A DNA stretch of 64,000 nucleotides from Setophaga petechia. Its lineage: Eukaryota; Chordata; Aves; Passeriformes; Parulidae. The notes beneath the pieces are model-generated. The model worked only from the letters and a program-made list of their open reading frames with translations, did not search any database and was not told the DNA's origin. How positions within the stretch are numbered: position 1 is the first letter of the stretch; every line of letters starts with the position of its first letter. Positions 1 through 12,333 of this stretch are shown here, piece after piece. The stretch lies in the NCBI GenBank assembly GCA_024362935.1, contig JANCRA010000008.1, forward strand, positions 29,444,557 to 29,508,556, in the 5' to 3' direction. A program made the position numbers and the translations under genes.

Positions 1-1030
1 AGATGCTGAACTTGGAATGGCTCATTGCTCTAGCTCTAAGCACCCCCATGCCTAGCATGCCTGATGTGTTTGAAGCACATCCTGAGGCACTTAACTCTCC
101 CTCTGTGCTGTACTGTGAGCTTAAGAGCCTAACTTTGTATTCCATTACTCTGAAAAGGCACTGATGTTCCCAGAGTATGTGTTTGCCAAGTATTTCTGAA
201 GCCATGTCTCTCTTTCATCATCACTGCAACTGCTCGCTATGTTGAATCACCATATATAAAACTGCAGTTCTAATTTTAACATCACAATTGACTTCTGTGG
301 AAGTGGCTGTAATGAACAAAATGAAAACTTATTAACCAAATCCTTTTTCCTGCTCTGCAGTCTAATTGTCTAATCTAGAGAAATCTCCTCAGAGTTGTAA
401 TAACAAGTTTATGGGCTCAGTAGAGAGGAAGTTGTATGCCTCTACTGAGGTTTTAAGCCAGCATTAGGCATTGAAGACCAATACAACAATTTAAAAAACC
501 CAAAAACCAACTTTCATGGAGATTTTGCCTGATTTTAGGAATGCCTGAATGTATAAGGCAGTTCCCTTTTTTTTTTCTCTCATATGGCTCCAGGTGCTGG
601 GTATGTACAAATTTGCTTTTGTGCATTTTATTTAGGCTTGCTCTAGTCGATGCAGGTTATTGTCACTTAGTTGCAGAAATAGCCCTTAATAAAATGCCGT
701 GGTTTTCTTTTAAGATGTTTCCAGCAGATAAGATAGTAAAGACTGGTGTTTTACTGTGAAAATAAAACAACCAGAATAATCTCCAAGAAATTTGGAGATT
801 TGCATTTCTCTCCTAAGACAGTCAAAATTACCTCAGAGTGCCATAACCTGTAGGCTATGGAGCCACTGTCCCTCACATGCTCTGTTTTTCTGGTCACAAA
901 AACCTTTTCAATGATCTGCTGTGCAGTGGGGCACCAATGACATGAGGTAAGAGAAGGTGTAGTTGGCACCCTGAACTTAGGGTGATGTAAAACCAATATC
1001 AGTGCATCAACCTAAGGATGACTTGGACAA
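1..1030. other. Non-coding, no recognisable feature
   Basis: A+T-rich sequence with only short ORFs on both strands (81 codons at most), none resembling a known protein. A ten-base T run lies near 567-576. I see no repeat family, RNA gene or promoter that I can name. Confidence 0.5.
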
Positions 1031-1143
1031 GATTCTCAGATATGTGATGCGACTCTTGGGGATGGTGCTGTGCAGGACCAAGAGTTGGACTCGATGATCC
1101 TTGTGGGGCCCTTCCAACTCCACCTATTCTGTGGTTCTGTGAT
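1031..1143 (+). mobile_element. CR1 LINE 3'-terminal fragment
   Basis: This is the 3' end of a chicken-repeat-1 (CR1) non-LTR retrotransposon in plus orientation. The diagnostic block 'GTTGGACTCGATGATCCTT' is followed by 'CCCTTCCAACTC' and then by two degenerate copies of the 8-bp terminal repeat (ATTCTGTG, GTTCTGTG) ending at about 1143. The upstream 'GATTCTCAGATATGTGATG' also fits the 3' UTR of one avian CR1 subfamily. CR1 copies are normally 5'-truncated by incomplete reverse transcription, and this one keeps only about 110 bp of 3' UTR with no coding part. The 5' limit is approximate. Confidence 0.85.
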
Positions 1144-2935
1144 TTACATTTCCTTCCTTCTGTAAAAGACACTGACTTAAATATATGAGTGCTCCTACAT
1201 TCTGGCAGTCAACGTGTCTAGATAAAAATAATGAACTATAGCCAGCTGCTTTGGTAGGACAAGTATCAGTGCTCTTCTTCATCCTGTGGTCTTCATGGAT
1301 GGGTGTAGGCATCTGCTACCTTGAATGATGTGGCTGGTCTTTGCAGAGCAATGATTTGGTACTCCCCATTACCCCAAGCATTCCAAATGGGCTAAATACG
1401 CCCTGTTTAGTATATTATTTGTTTTCTGCACCACCATAGTTTCCAGTTCATCTTATAAGAAAGCTAAATGTGCTCAGAATTCAAGGTGCTCTTTTGGGAC
1501 CACAGCTCCCACAGGTTGAGTTCTGCAGTATTTATCTTATATGTACTGGGAAAATTAATTTCACCTATAACTGAGTTTGTATTCACTGTGCTACCTGGAG
1601 TTACCTTGTTCAGCACAAACATACAGTGAGGACAGGAACAAAAAATAGCTGGCTTGTTTATTGTAGCTTAAGGGTCATTTTCAAGCATTCTAGATATGTA
1701 TAGAGGAACAATCCATCTCTGTTCCTGCTTAAAGAGTGTATGACTGATCTTGTCAGCTTTAATTTTTATGAAATTTAGAATGTGACATTTGGTATGTCTG
1801 AGCTTATGTCCATGTAGAATACTGTCTGTTCTTTGGAGTCAGTTCAGGATAGGGCACTCAAATTGTCTATCTTACAGGAAAGCATTACTGGAATGGGTTT
1901 TTCAGGTGGTATGAGAAATCTTCAGTTTTTCTTTTAACTGTTGGATAACTTTTGAAATGTCCTTAGAGAGGAAGAATATTATACAATTTAGACATTGATT
2001 GCACTAAATTTTCAGAATTTCATACCAGATTTTTCCAGAACAGATCCCAAGAATTACTGTAGTGGTTCTCCACCACTTCAACACACAGATGACATCTTCC
2101 TTATTTTACCAAAATCAGAGCCCAAGAGAATCGGAAATCACAACATAACACATGAAAGTACTCTAGAGATACAATTTTTTTTCTAAAGAGATCTTCTGTC
2201 TCTTTTAATTCTGTACCCAATCTAGAAATGCATGCTTTATATCTCTTTCAAAACACAGGCATTAATAAAAATTAATTTAATTTTAATATTTTTCTAAGCT
2301 TTCGTCAAGCATATTGAAAGACTAAGTATTTTCATTTTGAAGAGACTTGTCTGTTTGTGGTGATTCCTCAATCTTACTTTAATTATGCCTAAATAATTAT
2401 GAACCACCAGATTTTTTTTCTATGGCAGTATCTCTATTTTTATTTGATCATAAAAAGTATAAAATTCTGCACTATGAAAGTATGATATAACATCCAGCTC
2501 AGAGCTGAAAATATTGAAATTCTCATTAGAATAGGCATGATTTTATTACATTGCTCAAAATTAAAATCTCACATCTGTCAATATTTACAATTCTATGATT
2601 TTATTAGTCTATATAACTTTTCCTTGGATGAAGATGTAAATTCTTAATAATTTTCTGCATAAACAAGTTCTGAAATGTTTTGCTGTCAGGGAGAAATACC
2701 TAGTACCATTGGAGGTTGCAAACATTATACAGTGAATTCTTAACTCTGTTTGACCCTAAGTTTAATTTTTCTTTAGAAATATACTTGAATTACCCAGACC
2801 CATAAAAATGGAACCTCTATTTGGAGTGAAAAAATGAGATCCCATTTAGGTACATTCTCTGGTTTTACCATAAACATGTTTCCTTGTTGGAATGCTTTAA
2901 CATCAGAGCACAGGATCTTCTGAGTAGAGAGGCAG
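1144..2935. other. Non-coding, no recognisable feature
   Basis: A+T-rich unique-looking sequence. The ORFs are at most about 63 codons and look random. No repeat, RNA gene or regulatory motif is identifiable by eye. Confidence 0.5.
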
Positions 2936-3053
2936 AAAAGTTTTGCTTAATGTGAGGGTGGTCAAACACTGAAACAGGCTCCCCAGGGATGGTGTGAAGT
3001 CCCCATCCTTGGAGATACTTGGTACCCTTGGTCTCACTGCTTTGGGCAGACTG
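2936..3053 (+). mobile_element. CR1 LINE fragment (end of RT region)
   Basis: A CR1 piece in plus orientation. The segment around 2952-3010 reads 'TGTGAGGGTGGTCAAACACT', then an 'AACAGGCT..CCCAGGGA' block, then 'CCATCCTTGGAGATA'. This is the conserved stretch encoding the extreme C-terminus of CR1 ORF2 just before the 3' UTR. It stops near 3053 without the terminal 8-bp repeats and is followed at once by a second CR1 piece that starts further 5' in the element. It is therefore either a separate truncated insertion or the product of a rearrangement. It is too decayed to encode anything. Confidence 0.75.
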
Positions 3054-3075
3054 TAACCAGCAGGCTGAGTCTGAG

Positions 3076-3560
3076 GGAGCTGATCCTTCCCCTCTCCTAC
3101 ACACATCTGGAATGGTGTCCAGGTCTGGGCTCCTTGGTGCAAAGAGACATGGGCATGTTGGTATGAATCTGTTAGAGGGTCACAGAGAGGATTAATGGAT
3201 TGGGCTGTCTGCCGTAGGGAGAGAGGTTGAGGAGGCTGAGATTGTTTAGCCTGGAGAGGAGGAGGTTTGGGAGAATCATGCCAATGTGTAATAAATACCT
3301 GATGGAGGAAGTGAAGAAGGCAGAGCAGGAATTTTCTCAGTGGCATCCAGTGACAGGACAGGAGGAAATGGGCACAAAATGAAAGGCAGGAAATTCTGTG
3401 TCATTGTAGGGGTGACCAAGCCTAAAGAAATTGTAGAAAATCCATTCCTGAAGGCAGTCACACATGTGACTGGACAGAGCCTTAAATGACATGCACAAGT
3501 AGACCTTGGTTTGAGAAGGGTTTGTTGCCCTCCTACCTCAGCTACTCTGTGATTTTGTGA
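3076..3560 (+). mobile_element. CR1 LINE 3' region
   Basis: Plus-strand CR1 covering the end of ORF2 and the whole 3' UTR. In order I see the 'ATCTGGAATGGTGTCCAG' block near 3105, the 'TTTAGCCTGGAGAGGAGGAGG' region at 3245-3266, 'CAGTGACAGGACAGGAGGAA' near 3349, and 'GTGACTGGACAGAGCC' near 3466. The tail is 'CCTCAGCTACTCTGTGATTTTGTG', ending near 3560, i.e. the terminal repeats. About 60-80 bp expected near 3405 are missing, which suggests an internal deletion. Two ORFs of 147 and 79 codons on the opposite strand here are antisense shadows of the element, not genes. Confidence 0.85.
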
Positions 3561-3913
3561 ATGTAACCCACAGTCTTTATTTTGATTTTTTTTTTTTTAC
3601 TGTAGACTAAAAAACCTGAAGTAATGCAGTGAAATTCCACTGGCAGATTGAAATCTCTATAGATTCCCTTATCAACTAAAAAGGATGAGATTATATTATT
3701 TTAATCCTGTTTAATTCAGTATGCACTTATTGTTACTGGTTTGTTTTTGGGTTTTTTGTTTTTTTGTTTTTCCCCGCCAAATCCTCCTTCAGGCTTTTAA
3801 AGCAATAACAATGAAGCAGAGTGCTATACCCTCTGAATATTGAATTAAATATGACTTGAAGCATAAATATGCATTTCTAAAGCACCAAATTCTTAAAAGC
3901 ACAAACAGCATTC
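3561..3913. repeat. T-run and G/T-only low-complexity tract
   Basis: A T run at about 3587-3598 and a pure G/T tract at 3739-3771 (T runs split by G or GGG) lie between two CR1 pieces. The rest is A+T-rich sequence with no recognisable feature. The G/T tract matches others in this window (10441-10525, 19188-19246, 20759-20783). Confidence 0.6.
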
Positions 3914-3969
3914 ATTGACCCACCTTTGAGCAGGAGGTTGGACTATTTATTTTTCTGTAATTCTGAAAT
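3914..3969 (+). mobile_element. Short CR1 LINE 3'-end remnant
   Basis: A roughly 55-bp remnant in plus orientation. It carries 'TTTGAGCAGGAGGTTGGACT', the characteristic junction of the CR1 3' UTR, preceded by 'TTGACCCACC' (consensus-like TTGACCCTGC) and followed by a decayed 'TTCTGTAATTCTG' terminal repeat. The section that should read CCAGAGGTCCCTTCCAACC between them is missing. It could be a separate old insertion or a displaced piece of the copy ending at 3560. Confidence 0.6.
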
Positions 3970-6900
3970 TGCTGAACCATGGTGGTTCCTATTAGGTTTA
4001 AAGGACTAAAGATGGGTTATCTCTCACAAGTTATAATTCTGAAAGTGCTGGCATTCTTGGCAATTGCCAGGGTATTGAAACTTGATTTTAACTTCATGTA
4101 TTTCTAAATAATAGAATAGTTCTTTGCAAGGTGCTCTGTCTTGCCATAATCATGTCTAGTGGTTAGGAAAGTGTTAAAGCTACTGTTCTAAAGGCAAAGT
4201 TCCTGGGCCTCATTGTAATTTACCAAGCAACCACAACAATCAAAAAATATGACACTCAGTAAAATTCAAAAGAACTTTCAAGAAATCTTGTCAAGCCCAA
4301 AAACCAAAGAAGAGAACAGGCAGAAATGTACAGGAATAGTGTACTAGAACAACATCTGCTTTCTGTCCTGAGCAGAGACTGAATAAATTGTATGGCTTCC
4401 TCCCTACTAAAACAAGAATGGGAACTCAAGGGGAGTTACATCAAAAATGGTCAAAAGATCACTGCACTGAAAACAGAAGAGGAATATAGGGAAGAGAGTA
4501 AGTGTATCTATTTTAATGCAAAATTTTATTTTGCATGGGGGCCAAAACATTCTTTATTTGGTTTCACTTGAGTTTCAGACAAAACAAGCTATAATTCCTC
4601 ATGTATAGTCATAAATTTTATAGGTTAGTTAATCCTGTTGGAAAGATTGACATGATTGGAGTGTTAAATTCTACAGTCATAGCCTTTTTAAGAAAGATTA
4701 AGTGGGCAACACTCAAGAGGGAGCACTCAAATAGCATTTCTTGTTGCAATGTCAATGACCTCTTGAAAGAAAATGAGTATTTGAGGGATTACTGTCAGAT
4801 TAGAGAACTATGAACCATGTAATCAGTATGAAGTTACTACCTGATGTTTGCAGAAAACTATCAGATCACAGTAGAAAACAAAATGCAGAACTCAGGATAT
4901 AGCTACAATATGTATATAGGGGCAAATGAAGATACATGATAGAGGACTTCAGTACGGATTAAATATGGTAGAAATAGCAACTTCCCAACAACAACAACAA
5001 AGAAAAAGAACCTGAACGTAGAGGCTTATGTTTAAATTAGCACAGTTTATAATCTGAGTTGCCAATATTGCTCCATATCCAGACACCTACACATTGTCAT
5101 GATTGTAAAACCCAAACAAATGGAAAACTAATGGGCATACTGGATGAAGTTTAATGAAAACAAAGATAAAAAGGAAAAAGAGAGAACAATTGATAGAAAC
5201 CAGAGGGTAGGAACATTTGGAACATGAATAACAAGATCTTGAGCAGTCTGATGTGATTAGACCTACTCTGGGAAAAGGCTTGTTCTAGGCAACCTCTGGA
5301 AGCTTCTCCCCCACCAAAAATACTCTGATAATCTAGGAAGACAAAGGAGAAGAGCAATAAGACATGTTTAGGTAAATCAGAAACTAAAGAAATCTGACAA
5401 TTATATCAGTTAAATGTTATAAGGAAATAGTATTTTCAATAACAATGTGTTAACAGAGGAAGTGTTTCTTCAATATTCTTGTACCTTCTGTTTTGGGAAA
5501 ATAGATGACAACAAAAATGCTATAAGTTTTTCTGCATTAACCTGTGAGAATGATGGTTAGGTATTTAGAACAAGTTGCTTTAAATCAATCTCTGTTTAAA
5601 TTTTCTGTCAAACTGATCAAAGAACCTTGTGTTTGTCATGAATGTTATTATTTTGGACCACCAAATAACTTCAAAGGAAATCGAAGGGAGCTCACACTGC
5701 ACTCTCTGTTAAAATACTGTAAAGGATAGTTTGAATTGATACAGGCTAAAGTCAGTCCCACAAAATGAAACACATGAAGTAGATTTTTGACTTATATTGA
5801 GCAGACAGAGGAAGAAGAAAAATTACTCATGTGGATTTATGAAAAATTACCTCCTGCCAAACTCCTCTTGCTTGGAATTTACAGTTTCTGTCGAATTAAA
5901 AACCCCACATATTTATAAATTGAGTTAATTTCTAAAGAATATAATAGGTATTTGCCTTGCAGAGGTTAGGGAATTATAAGTAACAAAACCAAATCACTAG
6001 CAGAGAGTAATCTCGATTAGTGAGAGAACAGCAAGTCTGCATAGATTTTGAATTCTTCTGCAACATTTCTCTTCCAGAAAGCAGTGTTCCTTAAAAAAAA
6101 AGAAAACAAAACAATCTTGGTAGATGATTGGATTAATAACAAGATTCCTGGATGGATAGGCAGACAAATAGGGGCACTTTTAGGAGGAATTGTCTAGCCC
6201 TGGTAGCCATATCCAAAATTTTCATAGAACAGCTGTGCATATAGCTAAAATGCAATAAAAGTTCTCCTAATAATGAGATATTCCAAGAATTTTGTTGAAA
6301 CCCTCACACATGAGATGGTGATATTTTTTCATCTGAACTATACAAAATCTTTTGGCCACTTCCATATCAGGATTCATTTTAAGTGGAAGCTTTGAAATCA
6401 GTGGAAATAAGGCTAGAAATAAGATATACATTTTTAACAGCAGATATATTAATATAGCAATTTACAGAAGCTTTCATTCAATTCTACCTTGCTAGGAGGT
6501 CAAGAGAAAATATTTTTCTAAAACTAAACTGTAGGTTAAAGAAAATGCAATCCAAGGCTGTACTTCAACAAGTCATGCATATGAGGCCACTCCAGATCCT
6601 CAAAATTATTCACTCCAGTGTCATCTACAAGTTACCTGAACACAGATATTCTTACAGGAACACGGAAGTGTTATTATTTATAGTATGAAAACATGAAAAA
6701 TTATGTTTTACAAAGAAATCAGAAAGCCTTCCTTGGATAATGGAGAAAGCTACTTATTGGCTTAAACTGATGAAAAAGTATTAGAAGGAAATTATTCTGG
6801 AAATTGCATGAAGATTGCATTGTGGTGGCTATTAACAGTTTATTGCACACACGATAAAGTAATTGCAAAAAAAAAAAAAGAACAATCACGACTTATAAGT

Positions 6901-7849
6901 TCTTTGCTCAGATATTTTAATAATTTGATAGAATTTTTTTGTCAGAAACCACAGTGAAGAAATCTAATTACTGTCCTCGTTTTTGGGTGTAGTCTAAAGG
7001 CAGGCAAATGTCTCCCAGTAAGGAAAAAATATTTCGCTTTTTCAAAAATAGAATGTTTTTCATTTGCAACTGGAAAATGTGTTCATGTAAAGATGTTTTC
7101 TGGGTAAAGATAGGAAGGAAATATTATTTTCAGTCATGATACTTTGCAGGCAGATGAAGGAAACATGTAAATGTACTTTTTACTTTGTTCTTAAATTGAA
7201 ACTGAAATAATCTTATTCAATATTTGAATACCATTTCCTTAAATCACATAAAAAGATAGGCTCTGTTTCCATCATTAAAAACTATTTAGCTTTTGTATTG
7301 TGAAGGAAAGCTTGTCTCTATGCCCTAAGGCATCAGACATGTAACAGATTCTTCTTCAGCTGTGAAGATGTGGAGGTACCCTTTAAGGAAAATTGCCCTT
7401 GTGCTTTTTGTCTGCATCTGGGCCCAGCTGGCTAGGAATCTAAGACAATACCTACCAGGAGCATTTTACTTCAGATCTGGAGTGTGGCTTGGAAGTGCAT
7501 CCTCCTATTGTCCCCACTTTCCATGCTTTGGCTCCTGCCAAACTAGATGTTGGAATGATGAAAGGATGATGCCTTCTGCCATCATCTGTGCCTGGAACAA
7601 TACTGTTCCTGAGTAGCTTGGGTTTCTCTGTTTTTTGCTCCTGTATCTTTAGAAGCCAAAAAAGTTCTCTTGCAACCAGGATTCTGAATATTCACACAGC
7701 TAAGACAAGAGACACTATGGGTGGAGTTATCCCTCTGATAGATAGAGCTTATCCCATTGTGTATCCAAAGCTTTCCACATTCTTCCTCTGGGCCTTAAAA
7801 ACTTTACTGAAACTTCTGTTTTCTAGAAGCTGAAACTAATTTATTTGCA
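3970..7849. other. Non-coding, mostly featureless
   Basis: About 3.9 kb of A+T-rich sequence. Minor items are a short (AAC)n run at 4987-5003 and an A run at about 6867-6880. One small cysteine-rich ORF at 7368-7616 is listed separately. Other ORFs are 60-80 codons with no recognisable similarity. No CR1 or LTR signature was found. Confidence 0.5.
7368..7616 (+). CDS. Doubtful small ORF with signal-like N-terminus
   Basis: From the ATG at 7368 the frame stays open for 82 codons to a TAG at 7614-7616. The N-terminus begins MWRYPLRK, basic, followed by the hydrophobic IALVLFVCIWAQLA, so it resembles a secretory signal peptide. The middle holds closely spaced cysteines (YCPHFPCFGSCQTRCW), with a further one near the C-terminus. 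I do not recognise it as a defensin or any other family, and the cysteine spacing does not match avian beta-defensin as I know it. There is no clear TATA box or convincing splice context. Chance is the most likely explanation; it is listed because composition and layout are slightly unusual. Confidence 0.1.
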   Translation: MWRYPLRKIALVLFVCIWAQLARNLRQYLPGAFYFRSGVWLGSASSYCPHFPCFGSCQTRCWNDERMMPSAIICAWNNTVPE

Positions 7850-8240
7850 GAGTCCAAAATCTTCAGAGCAGAAGGGACAACTACAGCATATAGTTTGACA
7901 TGCAATTAAAACTCTGGAAAAATTTTTCAACTACTTTTCAGCTATCTTTGTACAGCTTAGTAATTTATGGCTAAGCTAGACTGAATCTTTATAAAAGACA
8001 TCCATTTTTGATTTAAAATGTTCTGCAGAGAATCCAGCATACCCTTAAGTGAGGTGTACCATTGATTAATTGCACTCACTCTGAAAATATTTCCAGTCAG
8101 ACTTTGCTTAGCTTCAGTCTCCAGTCATTTATCTTTATGCCTTTGTCTGTCAAGAAGCTGCTTGCCGTGGAAAAATCTTTTAATACATAGGTACTTACAA
8201 ACTGACACTTTGTTGCCCTTGGGAAAACAGTTCTGTAAAA
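7850..8240 (-). mobile_element. Ancient amniote-type CR1 LINE 3' end
   Basis: Read on the plus strand this is the reverse complement of the 3' end of an old CR1 subfamily known from turtles and crocodilians. Matching blocks in order are 'CAGAGCAGAAGGGACAACTA' at 7864-7883 (consensus-like CAGAAGGGACCACTATGATC), 'CATCCATTTTTGATTTAAAA' near 8000, 'CCATTGATTAATTGCACTCA' near 8060, 'TATTTCCAGTCAGACTTTGC' near 8088, and 'ATAGGTACTTACAAACTG' near 8188. The match then fades by about 8240. Divergence is clearly higher than for the avian-type CR1 copies elsewhere in the window, consistent with a much older insertion. No coding potential remains. Confidence 0.75.
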
Positions 8241-10440
8241 GTGACACACAATTTCAAAATCATTTAATATAAAAGCACCCAAAATTTCAAACATTTCTTT
8301 GTTTTCAATTATTTCCAATTTCAAGGGAATAAAATTTTTTTTCTATATAGTATAGTTATACTGAACTTTCAAGAGATGGAGAGAACTTTTTTACCAAACC
8401 ATGGCCATGAGTGGAAATGAAGTAAAACTGATATAGCTTTCCTTTTTGTTACCTCATACATCATCATTTTCAGAGAGATACAACATGCTTATTTTAATTT
8501 TTTAAAATCAGTTTTGTTTAAGAAAGCTGTTCCTATTATAGCTACTACTAAAAAATGTAGATTTTCCCCAAATGATAAGATGAGAAAAACCTAATGGAAG
8601 TGCAGAGATGGTAGAGCCAAGTTTTCCAGTCTAAGGTGTACAATGGTAGGACAAGAGAAAATGGATGTAAATTGCAACATGGTTAGATATAAAGAAATGT
8701 ATTTTATTTTTCACCATGATCAAGCAGGTTTACAGAGGTTTTTGAATCTTTGTGCAAGATGATGCTCAAAATTTAGCTATACAAAACTCCAGGCTACCTC
8801 ACCTAGAAGGCCCTGCTGAAAGCAGGAGTTGACCTCTTGGATCCCCAGGGCTCCCTTCTGTCTTGAAGTCTGCAGCAACACCACAAGTGGGGCTATGTGA
8901 GTGTTTCAGCCTTTCTGTCTTTGATGGAGGTTTACAAGAGCTTCCTCCTTGACCTGGAGGAGAACTTGTGTGAAGTGTGTTGAAAACTGGTGTCTTTGAA
9001 ATTTGGAGCATAACCCCCTAAATAACCCCCGAAACATATGGGTGGACCAACTAAGCTTCATTTCCTCAGGCAGAATGGCCCAAAACAGACAGCAGGTCCT
9101 TGTTTAGCCACCTCATCTATGCACATGCAGCATGGCAAACAGTGCTTTATTAAACTGGGGATCTAAATTGGCAGTTTTGTTGACACGCAACAGTAAACTA
9201 CCAATGTTCCATATTGCCGATTACTAAATCTCAATTTCTCAATTTTATCTTTTGACAATCAGTCATATTTGGGTAGACTGTGATGCCTAAAAAGTTATTA
9301 AAACTTTTTCAGGTAATAAGTAAATTGAGGCATGGAATTTGCATTTATTGATAATTACACAGAAGAACTCCAAAAATCATGAAACAGAACTCAATTTTAT
9401 TGACTTGAAGTTTATCTCCCAGTTTTCTATGCAAAATACTGCCTGTAGCAGACAAGTCAGTGTACAACCAATGCAAATTAATAGCTAAGAGAAAAATGAA
9501 TCTCTCATTCTAGCACAGTGTATTGTGACACAAAATTTAAACAAGTATTATTCTATTACCTTATTAATTCCATTTAATCAAACTAAGAACATACCGATCT
9601 TTGTCATTTTTCTATAAATAAGCCACAAAGTCTGGAAATTTTTAAGTCAGGGAAGCCAGGCTGTCAGCATTCAAATTCAAAGATTGTACACTTTGATATG
9701 CACCTGATAAAAATAAACTTGTTATATAATGTGCTGATTCAGTGAAGAGAATGACTACGTGCTTAACTTTTTATGCACTACTGAATCTAGTAGCATTCAG
9801 AAAGTACACATAAGTTAATTCAAAATTATTGAATAGCAAGAGTCATTGTCATTGTCATTAAGAGTGTAAATGCATTTCAGTGCTGCTGATCATTAACAAC
9901 TCTGGTGAGTTGGCTCCTTGGTTTGATTGCTTGTTTCAGCAAGATCAAATACTTCAGTAGGTATGGACTTCCAGTAAACTTATTTTCAAGAATTTTAAAC
10001 TCCCTCCTGACAGTGCGAGGTCATACAATCACAGTATTTGATCAAATATGTTTATTGAAATCCCCAACAGGGTTCAACTATATTAATTCCACGACTTCTT
10101 TTCCTTTGTGCTCTCTGTCCATGGGCAATTATGAGTCTGTTTCCATTAGTTATTGCTAAACCCCTTTTTTTTCTTCCTCTGTTTCTCCCATAATCTTCTC
10201 ATGATCACTATGGGTAAAAGTAAGCCAATATTTATATCTCTTTTCCTTTTACATTTTTATTAATGTGATTAGCATCCTTCTTTTGCATAATATTTGCTTA
10301 TTTCTATATGGAAAAAAACCCAGTGGTGATTCTTTTCTGAAAGAGACTTTAATATTACCTTGTAGGAGTCCAAAATGAAAAAGATAACAAAAAGTCCCAA
10401 TGCCTAGAAATTTCTAATGTGTTTTCTATATGCTGAAGGA

Positions 10441-10525
10441 TTTTTTTCTTCTTTTTGGGGGGAGAAAGTATGTTTACTTTGTTATTGTTGTGGGGGTTTG
10501 TTTTTTGGGGGTTTTTTTGTTCGAT
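10441..10525. repeat. G/T-rich low-complexity tract with G runs
   Basis: T-rich sequence carrying a G6 run (10457-10462) and two G5 runs (about 10492-10496 and 10507-10511), separated by T-rich spacers. Apart from a short A/G/C interruption it consists of G and T only. Three strong G runs, one of them long enough to split, leave open G-quadruplex formation. It resembles the tracts at 3739-3771 and 19188-19246. Confidence 0.6.
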
Positions 10526-12292
10526 TTGTCTGAATCTGTTTGGGGCATCATAAAATGAGAAGCTAGAGAGTCTTTTTATGTTGGTTGTACACAATTCTGT
10601 GTACATGGAGAGGAAGGGAGTTTTGTTGATACATGGAATGATCCTCCAGGTTTTTGACTAGGAATTGCTTTCATTTGAATGATGATGTCTGCTCATGAAT
10701 AAATTGGTCAGAGTATGGTAATGCAAATGTGTGATTTGGTGATCTTTCAAGCAATTTATGAACTGAAGTTTTAAATACACAAAGTTTAAAATGCAGCTAA
10801 TCTGTATTCTGCTACACAATGGCATCAAATTTTCTGATAGGAGACGTATTTTCCAGTAGCAGCCAGTGAATTCCATAGCAATATCAATTTATTTTATTGC
10901 TAAGTATTATACTTCTTTTTTCTCACTTATGAGCTTTGCAAAGATACAAAATATGACTCAGCTGAAAATGCTCAAAAAATTTTATATTGGATTACTAATA
11001 TCAACAAATGTTTTATGTGTTCTCCAAGTCATATGGCTACATAACCTACAATCCCTGCCTGAACCTGCTTTTACCCATGTGCCAGAGGAGAGGCTAAGCT
11101 TGAAGGCTGTTAGATCAGCTTTTCTTCCTCATCTGGACAAGTCTGTACTGCTGTTCTGTTCATGAAGAAGCCCCAAGTCTGTGGTGCAACAAGCAGTGTG
11201 AGAATCTCTGGAACAAATAGCTTAAGTTGTGTGACTGACACTACTGGCCAACATTTCCAGCTCTTTCTGTTCCCTCTGCAAGCCTAACACAAGTGTTTGC
11301 TTTCCAGCTTGTTGAACCATGCATTGTAGTCTAGTTAAAGTGAGGAAATCTTCCAAGAGTCAGCTGCAAACAGAAAAAAAAAGTTTAGGCTTACATGACC
11401 TTTTTCATTATGTATGTTAAAAACTGGAAGGTTTGCAGGTGCTCTGCACCTACCTTTTATTAAGACCAAGGAACTAGATTCTGATGTGAGGTCCCATCCA
11501 GCCTACATGCTGGCTAAATAGTGAAATCAGAAATTACCAAGTCAACATGATACCAGTGGGAAAAGGCAAGAAAAGGCACCATTCAGAGCTGTCATTTTGG
11601 CAAATATATGCAGAGCACACATACCAACTTTTGCTACAAATTTAGTCTCTTCACTGCTATTTAGATTCCCTGTTGCCTGTGGGTTTTAGTGTGTGATTAC
11701 AAGAGGGAGAGGAATTAGGTAGCTGCTGAGCTATAGTCCAACATTATGGAACTTAATTTTTGATGTAAGAGGAAATTCTATTGCATCATTTTGTGACAGA
11801 AGACAATTGTGAAAGGAAATGCTTGTGATTAAAACATGAATACCACTTTTCATACTGAAGGCCATGCTAAAAGTAAATTCTCTAGCAACATATAAAATTA
11901 TATTCTCATGGTTTTGGTGTTCTTTGCAGTGTTCCTTTTTGCATTTTTCAAAACTTTTCAAATTTTTCTATAGCTTTTGATGTCAATGCCTTTCCCATTC
12001 TCTTTTGTGGTAGGTTTCTCCAAGTCTAATTTGGCTTGAATATCATCCAAATATATATTTGGAATTCTGGGGTCTAAAATTCTTTAATGGAAAAGAAATG
12101 GGCTTTTACTGAGGCAATACAATGGTGTAGAAAGCTTATTTTGGAATAAAACTGACTTTGAAGTCATTTGGGCAGTCTTGGTAGATGAACTGAACACATG
12201 ATTGCCTGGTTTTAATGAAGCAAATGGAAGAAAATACAAAATAAATAAGATGGGTTTACTTTTGACTCCAGAACAAGTAGAACTACTGGATT

Positions 12293-12333
12293 ATCTGTAG
12301 TATCTTGCAGAATGAATCTGTAGTATCTTGTAG
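12293..12333. repeat. Two-copy tandem duplication, 23-bp period
   Basis: The sequence 'ATCTGTAGTATCTTGCAG' starting at 12293 recurs as 'ATCTGTAGTATCTTGTAG' at 12316-12333, with one mismatch. The period is 23 bp, a short local duplication. Confidence 0.75.

Noticed and set aside
2903..3346. 147-codon ORF on the minus strand
   Set aside because: Antisense to plus-strand CR1 pieces; open by composition only.
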